From the NCBI RefSeq assembly GCF_020179425.1, contig NZ_JAILYM010000001.1, forward strand, positions 682,001 to 746,000: a DNA stretch of 64,000 nt. The letters run 5' to 3'. The notes under the pieces are model-generated. The model searched no databases. It saw nothing but the letters and a program-made list of their open reading frames with translations, and was not told the origin of the DNA. The position numbers and the translations under genes are program-made. The stretch is from Novosphingobium percolationis. Lineage in GTDB: Bacteria > Pseudomonadota > Alphaproteobacteria > Sphingomonadales > Sphingomonadaceae. Shown here piece after piece: positions 48,433 to 56,733 of this stretch (the first letter of the stretch is position 1; each line of letters starts with the position of its first letter).

Positions 48433-49758
48433 TCAGAGCGAATTGGCGCCGGCGATCTTGCCGTAAACAGCGGCGCTGGGCTTGGGATTCCGCGCAAAAG
48501 TGACCGGATCGACACTGGCCAGACCGAACTTGGGCTTGTAGCCGAAGATCCATTCGAAATTATCGATCAGCGACCAATGGCAATAGCCCAGCACCGGCAC
48601 GCCATCGTCGATCGCGGCCTTGAGGCCCACCAGCGACTCGGGAATGAACTTCGCGCGGATGGTGTCGTCCTCGGTGCCCACGCCGTGTTCGGACACGAGG
48701 ATCGGCACGCCGCTCGCCTGATGGGCATAGCGCACCGAATTGCCGAGCGAGGGGGCGTAGACTTCAGTGCCCGACCAGTTGCGCACCGCATCCGCCGGCG
48801 CGGGCAGCTTGGCGCTCTCGCCCCAGATCGCGCGTTCGTAGTTCTGCACGCCGAGGAAATCGTCCTTCGCGGCAAGGCGCAGCCAGGGGCCGTACATCGC
48901 CTCGCGCATGCGGTCGCGGATGGAGTGCTTGCCCGCCGCCTGATCATCCAGCATCGACAGCGACAGCCCCACCGGCAAGTCGCCGCGCACGGCCTTGATC
49001 GCCGCCTTCGCCGCCGGGTGCGCGGCCAGCATCCCGGCCTGCAACGCCGGAATGTCGGCGCGCGTGGCGACGTTGGCGGGCAGGAACCGGGGTACCCCCA
49101 GCCGCTTCGAGGCCGTCTCCAGCGTCAGCTTCTGGATGTCCCACACCGGCGGCGGCAGGATCTGTTCGAGGATCAGCAGGATATTGGGCTCGTTGAACGT
49201 GATCGCGGCGTGCAGCCGGTCGCCCAGCGCCTGCGTCACGCGGGTGACATAGCGCGCGAACAGGTCCGCGCTTTCGGGATTGGTCCACCCCCCTTGCGCA
49301 CTGAACCAGCGCGGCGCGGTGAAGTGGCTGTAGGTCAGCACCGGCGCCAACCCCCGCGCCCGGCAGCCATCGACGATGCGCGCGTAGTGGTCGAGCATCG
49401 CGCGCGAAAACAGCCCCTTCTCCGGTTCGATCCGCGGCCATTCGATGCCGAAGCGATAGCAGTTGAGGCCGATGTCACGCGCGAGATCGAGATCCTTCTC
49501 CCACAGCTCGAAACTGTTCGCCGCATCGCCCGAAGGCGTCGCGAACACCGTCGGTGTCTGGTTTTCGAGGAACCACAGGTCGGAGGCGGTATTGTTGCCC
49601 TCCACCTGGTGCCCGGCCGTGGACGCGCCCCACAGGAAGCCCTTGGGGAATGCCCCTTCCACCTGCCGAGCGTCAGCTTTGCGCGCGCCAGCCTTGGCCA
49701 GCGCCGGGGAAGCCGCCAGCGCCATGCCGCCAGCCAGAATGCCACGCCTATCGATCAT
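48433..49758 (-). CDS. Exported GH1 family beta-glucosidase
   Basis: This gene encodes 441 residues. The N-terminus MIDRRGILAGGMALAASPALA has twin Arg and a hydrophobic core, a likely Tat or Sec signal, giving periplasmic export. The GH1 barrel begins PKGFLWGASTAGHQVEGNN. The acid/base is Glu190 in TFNEPN and the nucleophile Glu357 in VSEHGVG, where the usual ENG is EHG. HWSLIDNFEWIFGYKPKFGL is the standard glucose-pocket segment. It would release glucose or similar sugar from beta-glucosides, fitting the second deglycosylation step after rhamnose removal. It is transcribed from the same strand as its neighbours, three bases after the small membrane protein. Confidence 0.92.
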   Translation of the reverse strand: MIDRRGILAGGMALAASPALAKAGARKADARQVEGAFPKGFLWGASTAGHQVEGNNTASDLWFLENQTPTVFATPSGDAANSFELWEKDLDLARDIGLNCYRFGIEWPRIEPEKGLFSRAMLDHYARIVDGCRARGLAPVLTYSHFTAPRWFSAQGGWTNPESADLFARYVTRVTQALGDRLHAAITFNEPNILLILEQILPPPVWDIQKLTLETASKRLGVPRFLPANVATRADIPALQAGMLAAHPAAKAAIKAVRGDLPVGLSLSMLDDQAAGKHSIRDRMREAMYGPWLRLAAKDDFLGVQNYERAIWGESAKLPAPADAVRNWSGTEVYAPSLGNSVRYAHQASGVPILVSEHGVGTEDDTIRAKFIPESLVGLKAAIDDGVPVLGYCHWSLIDNFEWIFGYKPKFGLASVDPVTFARNPKPSAAVYGKIAGANSL

Positions 49759-49761
49759 CTT

Positions 49762-50202
49762 TCATCCTCTCCTCAGCGCAAGCGCCGTCACGGTCGCGCC
49801 GAGCGCGCCGCCATAAGTCAGTTTCATCGCGAAGGCGGGCCAGCCTGCCAGCACCGCCGGACCCAGTGCGCCGATAACGAAGGCAACCATGCCGCCGAAG
49901 ACCAGTCCGGCCAGCGCCCATGCCAGCGCCGCCAGCACGATGGAGCGCACCGGTCGCGGCGTGCTGCCACGCAACCGCGCCACCTCGGCCCGCGTCACCA
50001 GCACCGGCACAAGCGCACTCATCAGCGCCACCGCGCCCGACTGCGGCACGAAATCGAGCGCCAGACCATCAGGCGCGCCCAGCGTCAGCACGCGGCCCGG
50101 CAGTCCGAACACCAGCAGGAAGAACGCCAGGCTGAAGCCTGCATTGATGCCTGCGCTCGTCAGCGCCTGCTGCGCCACGAAGCCGCGCGGCAAGTCAGCC
50201 AC
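49762..50202 (-). CDS. Small multi-span membrane protein, unknown
   Basis: This gene encodes 146 residues with about four hydrophobic segments (SLAFFLLVFGLPG, SGAVALMSALVPVLV, SIVLAALAWALAGLVFGGMVAFVIGALG, LTYGGALGATVTALAL). It starts at a GTG sharing eight bases with the end of the alpha/beta hydrolase gene. No family is recognised. The position between hydrolase and glucosidase genes suggests an accessory membrane role in the pathway, but nothing in the sequence identifies transport. Confidence 0.65.
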   Translation of the reverse strand: MADLPRGFVAQQALTSAGINAGFSLAFFLLVFGLPGRVLTLGAPDGLALDFVPQSGAVALMSALVPVLVTRAEVARLRGSTPRPVRSIVLAALAWALAGLVFGGMVAFVIGALGPAVLAGWPAFAMKLTYGGALGATVTALALRRG

Positions 50203-51040
50203 CGCACGCCTCCACGAAGCCGAAGATCTCCTCCGCCAACCGGCAGTCGGACGTGCCGAGGTGCATCGCCATCGAATAATGGTTGTGCCCGCTCGCCATG
50301 TATCCGCGCGGCATCGCCCCGTGCCGCGCCAGCCGCGCCTGCATCAGCCCCAGGAACTCGGCCTGAAAACGCGGCGGATCGAACTCGGCGCAGGCCACCA
50401 GCAGCGGCAGCGCGGTCTCGACCAGCGCCGCGCGCGGCATCCGCTCTATATAGAGCGCCTGCTCGCCATAATAGGCCACGTCGCGCTCATCGTGCGGGGT
50501 GTAGCCATAAAGTCCCGACAGCAGCACCAGCCCCGCCGCCGCAAGATCGGGCCGCAGCTTCAGCGCACCCGCGATATGCACCGCGCCTGCCGACGTGCCC
50601 ACCAGCACGATCCGCGCCGGATCGCCGCCATGCTGCGCAGCATTTGCGACCAGCCAGTCGAACGCGGCGAGCACGTCCTCCCCGCCCGAAGGCCAGCCAG
50701 CATCGGGCACCAGCCGATAGTTCATCACTGCGCCGAGCAATCCTGCCTCGGCCGCCATGCGTCCCACCGCAGCATTCTGCCAGTCGGCCCCGCCCTTGTC
50801 CCCCACGCGGAACCCGCCGCCATGCACGAACAGCAGCACCGGCGCGCCCGGCCCCTGCCCGTAAAGATCAAGCCGGTTGCGCGGATGCGCGCCATAGACG
50901 CAATCGACCGCGACCGGCACCACCCGATCCGCCAGCGCGCGCTGTTCGTCCTCGAACAAGGCGCGGCACTGCTCGATCACCGCAGGGCCGAGCGTGGTTC
51001 CCATGTCCGCGATCGTGGTGCGGGTCCGAGGTGTCGTCAT
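50195..51040 (-). CDS. Alpha/beta hydrolase (hormone-sensitive-lipase-like)
   Basis: This gene encodes 281 residues. The oxyanion motif HGGGF (73-77), nucleophile elbow GTSAG with Ser150, and catalytic-end segment ASGHNHYS (His) are all visible. It resembles the BD-FAE/esterase branch that cleaves small carboxylic esters or kynurenine-type amides. It could hydrolyse the ester produced by the Baeyer-Villiger enzyme. The start at 51040 excludes 25 upstream codons that overlap intergenic sequence. It overlaps the following membrane-protein gene. Confidence 0.85.
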   Translation of the reverse strand: MTTPRTRTTIADMGTTLGPAVIEQCRALFEDEQRALADRVVPVAVDCVYGAHPRNRLDLYGQGPGAPVLLFVHGGGFRVGDKGGADWQNAAVGRMAAEAGLLGAVMNYRLVPDAGWPSGGEDVLAAFDWLVANAAQHGGDPARIVLVGTSAGAVHIAGALKLRPDLAAAGLVLLSGLYGYTPHDERDVAYYGEQALYIERMPRAALVETALPLLVACAEFDPPRFQAEFLGLMQARLARHGAMPRGYMASGHNHYSMAMHLGTSDCRLAEEIFGFVEACGG

Positions 51041-51053
51041 GGCATGTGCTCCG

Positions 51054-52052
51054 TCAGCGTACGCAACCAAGGTCGAAACTGGACAAGTCCCGCGCGAGGT
51101 CAACCGTCCCCGCAAATCGCGTCGCGATCCCCTGGCGCAACGCCGGCTCCGACTGCGCCAGCGGCCCCGGCGGAATGGCGAAGTGCGTCAGCACCACGCG
51201 GCTGACCCCGGCCTCGCCTGCGATCTTGCCAACTTCTTCGGGCCGCAGGTGATGCGTTGCGAGATGGCGCTCCATATCGGCCAGCATCTCGGGGCTCGCA
51301 TCCTTGCGCGACTGGCGGATGGCGCCGACGATCCTGTCGAGGTCGATCACTTCGCTCACCAGCAGCGTCGCCCCCTTTGCGAAGGACGCCAGCATGGCGC
51401 TCGGGCCGGTATCGCCGGTGTAGACGATGACACGCGAATCCATCGCAAAGCGTATGCTGAACGATTGCGGCGCATTGGCGGTGTGCGGGCCGGCGTGGTC
51501 GAAATGCGAATTTGCCGCCACCTTCATCACGAAGGGACCGATCGACTGCTCCGCCCCGTCCGTCAGTTCGACGACCTTGACCTTGTCGGCAGGTTGGGGA
51601 GGCAGCGCCCCCAGACCAAACCCGATGGCTGCCGGAGCCGCCATCGAAGCCACGATCCCGTCGACGACGGCCTTCGTTCCCTGTGGTCCATAGATGGTCA
51701 GCACGCCGGGAAACTGGTTCATCCAGCGCAAGCCGATCACCGCGGCCAACCCGCCGGTATGGTCGAGATGGTTGTGGCTGATCACCACCGCGTCGATCTG
51801 GCCGAGACCGACACCGATCTTGGCCAGTTGGCCAACGGCGCCATCACCCGCGTCGACCAGAACCGCGCGGTCGCCCGCCAGCAGCAGGTTGGCAGGCTCT
51901 GACCGATCTGGCGTGGGAACAGGCCCTCCCGCCGTTCCCAGCGTGACCCACCGAAAGGTGGGGCACGCCGGTACTTCGGCGGCAGATGCGGACGTGATGG
52001 TCGAACTGGCCAGCGCCAGCCCGATCATCGAACGCATCACGCCCGGCATCAT
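51054..52052 (-). CDS. Exported metallo-beta-lactamase-fold hydrolase
   Basis: This gene encodes 332 residues. A signal peptide (SMIGLALASSTITSASA, about residue 24) leads to an MBL domain with HNHLDH (93-98). Further metal ligands are visible as HFDHAG, the Asp in VIVYTGDTG, and THFAIPPG near the end. This arrangement resembles the arylsulfatase/RNase Z or lactonase branches. In this cluster it may open a lactone or cleave an ester outside the cytoplasm; this is inference. The start shares one base with the TonB receptor stop (TGATG). Confidence 0.85.
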   Translation of the reverse strand: MMPGVMRSMIGLALASSTITSASAAEVPACPTFRWVTLGTAGGPVPTPDRSEPANLLLAGDRAVLVDAGDGAVGQLAKIGVGLGQIDAVVISHNHLDHTGGLAAVIGLRWMNQFPGVLTIYGPQGTKAVVDGIVASMAAPAAIGFGLGALPPQPADKVKVVELTDGAEQSIGPFVMKVAANSHFDHAGPHTANAPQSFSIRFAMDSRVIVYTGDTGPSAMLASFAKGATLLVSEVIDLDRIVGAIRQSRKDASPEMLADMERHLATHHLRPEEVGKIAGEAGVSRVVLTHFAIPPGPLAQSEPALRQGIATRFAGTVDLARDLSSFDLGCVR

Positions 52053-54400
52053 CAGAACTTCGTTTCGAGGCTGGCCCCGAAAGTCCGCTCGGCTTCGCGG
52101 GTGCGCCAGTTGACGTAGCCGCCGTTGGTGAACGGCAGGCTGATCACCGCCGCGTTGAAGTCCTGCTTGAACAGGTTGCGCACGAATGCGCCAACGCGCC
52201 AGCGGTCGTTGATCGTGCCAAGGCCGATGTTGCCGTTGACGATCGCATAGCCATCCTGGCGCTGGTTGGGATCGCCCACCGCATAGGACACGTCGCTGCG
52301 CAGCGAGGTGTTGACCGCGAAATCGACCTTCAGCGTATCGTTGATCGGTCGCTCGTACGACATACCGAACGTGACCGCGTGCTTGGGCGCGCCCGGCAGG
52401 GCCTCACCCTTGGCCTGGTACAGCGACGTTCCGCTCGAAGCGTCGCACACCGACGAGGCCAGCCCAGAGCGGATCTGGTAGTCGGTGCAGGCCGTCAGGT
52501 AGTCGGTGAACTTCGCATCCGAATAGGTGTACGCGACGTTGAACGACAGCGACCGGCTCGGGCGCATCACCAGTTCGACTTCGAAGCCCTTGGCCTCGGC
52601 GCCGCCCGCGTTCTCGGTCAGGAATTCCTGCCCGTTGAACACCGAGGTCTGGAGCTGCTTGTACTTGTCCCAGAAGCCATTGACGTTGACCGTCAGCGCG
52701 CGATCCAGGAACTGCATCTTCGCGCCCACGGTCACGTCGTCGACCTGCTGCGGCTTCACGTTGCTGCGCGTGCCGGTCAGGCCCGAGAACGTCACCGTCG
52801 GCCCGAGGTAACCACGCGCATAAGTCGCGTAGAACAGCAGGTCGCGGCTCGGCTTGAACTCGGCGCCCACGCGGCCCGAAAGCTTGGTCGCCTTGGTCTT
52901 GCCGGTGACGAGGTCACGCGTTTCATAAGGCAGCGTGCCCGAAGGGGTGAAACCGTTCGACGGCATCGGCGGGATGAACGGCGCAAGGTCCGGATCCACC
53001 GTGCTGTAGTTGTGCGACGTGACGCTGTCATGCGTCAGGCGCAGGCCGCCCAGCAGCGCGAACGTGTCGCTGACGTGGAACTTGCCGTCGACATAGCCCG
53101 CTACGCTGTCGGTCTTCGTATCGGTGTGGTTGTAGCCCGCCGTGATCGAGATCGTGGGGAACGCCGAATAGGGCAGCGCCGGGCTGAGCGTCGCGCTCTG
53201 GCCAAGGCCGACGCCGGTTTCCTGCCGCGATATGAAGGCACCCGCGATGAATTCCAGCGCCTGGCCGGAAGGCGAGGTCACGCGCAGTTCCTGCGAGTAC
53301 GAACGGCGCGTCTGGCCCGGATCGCGCGCATAGAACTTCTCGTACGGCAGCCCGTCGATCGAGAACGCGAACGCGCCTTCCTTCTGCTCGCGGAACGCGC
53401 TGACCGAGGTCAGCGTGTAGTCGCCCAGCTTCAGATCCGCCTGCAACGACGCGCCGTAATATTCGACCGAGCTGAAGCCCGCGCCATCGTCGATCGACTT
53501 GTTGTTGTGCTCGTCGATCTTCACGCCCAGCGCGGCAAGGTTGACGAACGGCAGGCCGACCACGCCACCGGGCGCAGTCAGGTTGGCGTCGAGGTGGTTC
53601 AGCGTCCACAGCTGGCCGGGGCCCTCGGTCTTGGTCTTCGAATAGTCGCCGATCACGTAGATCGAGAGCGCGTCGCTCGGCTCCCACCGCAGCTTCACGC
53701 GGCCGCCATAGCTTTCCTGACCGCCCCACTTTTCGTTGCGGACGACGTTGTCGACATAGCCGTCGTTGGCGCGGTCGAAGGCATAGACCGCCAGCGCCGC
53801 GTTGCCACCCAGCGGCAGGTTGACCGAGCCGTGGATGTCACGCTCGTTGAGCGAGCCGTACGAGCCGAACAGCGAGCCCGAGAACTTGTCGAGGTCCGGG
53901 CGCTTGGTGGTGATGTTGATCACGCCCGAAGACGCGTTCTTGCCGAACTGCGTGCCCTGCGGGCCCTTCAGCACTTCGATGCGCTCAAGGTCGCCCAGCG
54001 ATTGCACCGGGTTGCCGAAGCCGATCACCACGTTGTCGACAACGAGGCCGACCGGCAGTTCGGACGAGCTGGTGAATCCGCCCAGCGTGCCCACGCCGCG
54101 GATGCGGAAGCCGGCGTCGTTCGGGGTCTGGCCGAACTGGACCGACGGGAACGAATACTGGATGTTGGTCAGGTCCTTGAACCCGGTGGCCGCCAGCTGC
54201 GCGCTGGTCACGGCCGAAACGGCGATCGGCACGTCCTGCAGGCGCTCGGCGCGGCGGGTGGCGGTGACGATGATTTCGCCCGCATTGGCCGGGGCTGCGC
54301 TATCGGCCTGCGGCGGCGTGGCCTCCTGCGCAAAGGCGGGCGTGGAAAGCGCGGCAAGGCACAGCCCGCCCAGCAGGGCGGAACGGTTCAATCGGATCAT
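52052..54400 (-). CDS. TonB-dependent outer membrane receptor
   Basis: This gene encodes 782 residues. The signal peptide ends at AFA-Q (about 24). A TonB box (EIIVTATRRAERLQDVPIAVSA) is followed by the plug domain with RIRGVGTLGG, VLKGPQGTQFGKNASSGVINI, and the barrel ending in GASLETKF with terminal Phe. It is of the sphingomonad iron-independent type that imports plant or aromatic compounds. It lies inside the operon between ring-cleavage and hydrolase genes, so it probably imports the glycoside or its aglycone. A roughly 68-bp gap upstream separates it from the FAH-family gene. Confidence 0.92.
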   Translation of the reverse strand: MIRLNRSALLGGLCLAALSTPAFAQEATPPQADSAAPANAGEIIVTATRRAERLQDVPIAVSAVTSAQLAATGFKDLTNIQYSFPSVQFGQTPNDAGFRIRGVGTLGGFTSSSELPVGLVVDNVVIGFGNPVQSLGDLERIEVLKGPQGTQFGKNASSGVINITTKRPDLDKFSGSLFGSYGSLNERDIHGSVNLPLGGNAALAVYAFDRANDGYVDNVVRNEKWGGQESYGGRVKLRWEPSDALSIYVIGDYSKTKTEGPGQLWTLNHLDANLTAPGGVVGLPFVNLAALGVKIDEHNNKSIDDGAGFSSVEYYGASLQADLKLGDYTLTSVSAFREQKEGAFAFSIDGLPYEKFYARDPGQTRRSYSQELRVTSPSGQALEFIAGAFISRQETGVGLGQSATLSPALPYSAFPTISITAGYNHTDTKTDSVAGYVDGKFHVSDTFALLGGLRLTHDSVTSHNYSTVDPDLAPFIPPMPSNGFTPSGTLPYETRDLVTGKTKATKLSGRVGAEFKPSRDLLFYATYARGYLGPTVTFSGLTGTRSNVKPQQVDDVTVGAKMQFLDRALTVNVNGFWDKYKQLQTSVFNGQEFLTENAGGAEAKGFEVELVMRPSRSLSFNVAYTYSDAKFTDYLTACTDYQIRSGLASSVCDASSGTSLYQAKGEALPGAPKHAVTFGMSYERPINDTLKVDFAVNTSLRSDVSYAVGDPNQRQDGYAIVNGNIGLGTINDRWRVGAFVRNLFKQDFNAAVISLPFTNGGYVNWRTREAERTFGASLETKF

Positions 54401-54468
54401 GTCTTCTACTCCCCTAACTTCCAGTTTTGGCCGCGCGCGCCAGTCCCCTGCCCCGCGCGGCAGGTTGT

Positions 54469-55302
54469 TCAGATTTCGTCGTTGACGGGATTGCTCAGGG
54501 TGCCGATCACGCCGACAGAAACGTCCACGCGGTCACCCGCCTTCATGTAGAGCGGGGGCGTGCGCTTGTCTCCGACCCCGCCCGGGGTGCCCGTGGCAAT
54601 CACGTCGCCCGGGCGCAGCTCGGTGAAGGTCGAACAATATTCGATCACGAAGGCGATATCCCAGATCAGGTCGCTGATCGGCTGGTCCTGCACCACCTGC
54701 CCGTTGAGCGTGGTCGTCACGCGCTGGCTGGAAAGGTCACCCACTTCGTCGGGCGTCACCAGGGCCGGGCCGAACGCGCCCGTCGCGGGGAAGTTCTTGC
54801 CCGGCGTGAACTGGATGTTGTGGCGCTGCCAATCGCGCACCGAGGCATCGTTGAAGATCGAATAGCCCGCAACATGCTCCATCGCCTTGGCGCGGGGAAT
54901 GCGGCGGCCGCCCTTGCCGATCACCACGGCCAGTTCGCCTTCATAATCGAAGCGCACCGATTCCTTCGGGCGCAGCAGCGGCTCGCCATCGGCGATCAGC
55001 GTGTCGGCCCAACGGGTAAAGATCGCCGGGTGTTCCTTCTGCTCGCGCCCCGTCTCGGCAACGTGCGTGGCATAGTTGAGGCCCACGCACAGGATCTTGT
55101 CGGGGTTGGGCACCACCGGCAGCAGGCGCACGTCGGCGCGGGCGTAGGTCGCGGTCGCAGCCAGGGCGGCCAGGTCGCCCGCCAGCGCATCCTTCAGGAA
55201 CGCCGCCTGCCCTTGTGCGCCCAGATCGTGCACGGTGTCACCGTCGAGGCGACCGAAGCTGGGAACGCCGTCGGGGCGGCGAAAGCTGATGTACTTGCTC
55301 AT
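54469..55302 (-). CDS. Fumarylacetoacetate hydrolase family enzyme
   Basis: This gene encodes 277 residues from the ATG at 55302, which has a strong GGGGAGAAAAGAG ribosome site. Family motifs are LCVGLNYATHVAET, FDYEGELAVVIGKGGRRI, VAGYSIFNDASVRDWQ, FAA metal-site Glu/Asp residues and PGDVIATGTPGGVG. These enzymes cleave C-C bonds of ring-opened aromatics or isomerise and decarboxylate them. The frame stays open to an ATG at 55410, adding MQRLKFDRRAFVGATAAALL, which looks like a twin-arginine signal. It overlaps the end of the dioxygenase gene; see findings. It presumably acts on the product of the VOC dioxygenase. Confidence 0.9.
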   Translation of the reverse strand: MSKYISFRRPDGVPSFGRLDGDTVHDLGAQGQAAFLKDALAGDLAALAATATYARADVRLLPVVPNPDKILCVGLNYATHVAETGREQKEHPAIFTRWADTLIADGEPLLRPKESVRFDYEGELAVVIGKGGRRIPRAKAMEHVAGYSIFNDASVRDWQRHNIQFTPGKNFPATGAFGPALVTPDEVGDLSSQRVTTTLNGQVVQDQPISDLIWDIAFVIEYCSTFTELRPGDVIATGTPGGVGDKRTPPLYMKAGDRVDVSVGVIGTLSNPVNDEI

Positions 55303-55390
55303 TCTCTTTTCTCCCCGTCGCCTCGTCGTCGCTCCAGCCTTGGTCCCTGCCAGCAGGGCTGCGGCCGTGGCGCCCACAAAGGCGCGTCGA

Positions 55391-56302
55391 TCAAACTTCA
55401 ATCGTTGCATCCGCCTGCCAGTCGCGGCGGCAGCGGAAGCGCTCCTCGGCCGTGCGCAATCCGGCGAAATCCTTGTCCGAGATGCCCCACTGGTCGATGC
55501 GCTGTTCGGGCCAGGTCCAGTCCTCGGGTGCGCCTGCCTGATAGTCGGCGAGCACCTTTTCCACGGCGGTCGAATATTCGATCACCGGGCCGAACGGCGC
55601 GATGTAGTAGGCATAGACGTTGTCGCCCGGCCCATGGCGCCCCGGCCCCCATGCGGGAGCAAAGCCGTTGTCGCGCATCCAGCCGATGCCGCGCATCACC
55701 GCGTCGAGATCGTCCATCTCGAACGCGATGTGGTTCAGGCTCGAAAACCCGGCGCGCGCGAAGGCGGTCGAATGGTGGCTGTCGTTGCAACGCACGAAGA
55801 CCATGCCCTTGGTGCGGTCGGAAACGCGGAAATCCAGCACCTCCTCCACCGCATCGCCGCAGGCTTCGGCGTCGGCGGCGTTGAACACCACGTGCGTCAG
55901 CTTGACCGGCGAGACGCGCTTGGTCGCCTTGGCGAAGCCTTCGATGGGCGCCACTTCGGTGGTCCCGGTCAGGAAGCGCAGGATCGTGCCTTCGGGCATT
56001 TCGACGAGCAGGCCATGCCCCTCGCCCGGATCGCTCGAAACGACCGCCTTGGCGGGCCAGCCCTTGGCCGCAACGCGCGCCTTGAGGCCCGCAAGCTCGT
56101 CCTCGCTGCACACGAACGTGGTCGAACGCACGAACTCGTCGTCGGCCGTTTCGAACGCGACGAGGTAGGGGAACGTGCCCGTACCGCGCAGGTAGTGCGT
56201 GTCCCCGCGCTGCTCGGCAGGGGTCAGTCCCCAGATATCGACCATGAAGGCCGCGGCGGCTGCCGGATCAGGCAGCGCCAGTTCGATGCTGCGCAACTTC
56301 AT
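55391..56302 (-). CDS. Extradiol ring-cleavage dioxygenase (VOC fold)
   Basis: This gene encodes 303 residues with two vicinal-oxygen-chelate modules. In the second, the 2-His-1-carboxylate iron ligands are visible as KLTHVVFNA, SLNHIAFEMDD and VIEYSTAV. MKLRSIELALPDPAAAAAFM at the start fixes the ATG at 56302, which overlaps the GlcG-like gene stop. It would perform meta-cleavage of a catechol-type ring made by the MhpA-like hydroxylase. The C-terminal tail (QWGISDKDFAGLRTAEERF) is longer than in catechol 2,3-dioxygenase, suggesting a bulky substrate. The FdeC enzyme of flavanone degradation is the closest functional analogue I can suggest; this is inference. Confidence 0.9.
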   Translation of the reverse strand: MKLRSIELALPDPAAAAAFMVDIWGLTPAEQRGDTHYLRGTGTFPYLVAFETADDEFVRSTTFVCSEDELAGLKARVAAKGWPAKAVVSSDPGEGHGLLVEMPEGTILRFLTGTTEVAPIEGFAKATKRVSPVKLTHVVFNAADAEACGDAVEEVLDFRVSDRTKGMVFVRCNDSHHSTAFARAGFSSLNHIAFEMDDLDAVMRGIGWMRDNGFAPAWGPGRHGPGDNVYAYYIAPFGPVIEYSTAVEKVLADYQAGAPEDWTWPEQRIDQWGISDKDFAGLRTAEERFRCRRDWQADATIEV

Positions 56303-56733
56303 GCGTTGGACTCCGTGTTGAAACCGGCAGCGATCAGCCCCGCCAGCGCGCATTCCTCGTCGCAATCGCCGGTATCGCCGCTGATGCCCACCGCGCCGAC
56401 GATCGCGCCTTCATGGCGCACCAGCACGCCGCCGGGCGAAAAGGCCACGTCGCCGCCGACCACCGCGGTCACGCTCTGGAAGAACACGGGATTGCCCTTG
56501 GCGCGTTCGGCCAGCACACGCGTGCTGTCGCCCATGCCGACCGCGCCCATCGCCTTCGCGCGGGCAATGTCGAAGCGGAACAGGCTCGCGCCGTCCTCGC
56601 GCGCGAAGGCAACCGGATGGCCCCCGGCATCGAGCACCACCACCGCCAGCGGCCTGGCCGCGCGTTGCCGCGCTGCATCAAGCGCGCCGACGATGATGGA
56701 CTGGGCGGCATGAAGGGAGAGGGAGGTGCTCAT
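56299..56733 (-). CDS. GlcG/HbpS-like heme-binding-family protein
   Basis: This gene encodes 144 residues, the compact alpha/beta DUF336 family. RPLAVVVLDAGGHPVAFAREDGAS and GGVLVRHEGAIVGAVGISGDTGDCDEECALAG are diagnostic. Some family members bind heme or sense oxidation; others accompany aromatic or glycolate pathways without a known activity. It overlaps both neighbours by four bases (ATGA at each end), so it is produced with the hydroxylase and dioxygenase, perhaps protecting or maturing their cofactors. Confidence 0.87.
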   Translation of the reverse strand: MSTSLSLHAAQSIIVGALDAARQRAARPLAVVVLDAGGHPVAFAREDGASLFRFDIARAKAMGAVGMGDSTRVLAERAKGNPVFFQSVTAVVGGDVAFSPGGVLVRHEGAIVGAVGISGDTGDCDEECALAGLIAAGFNTESNA

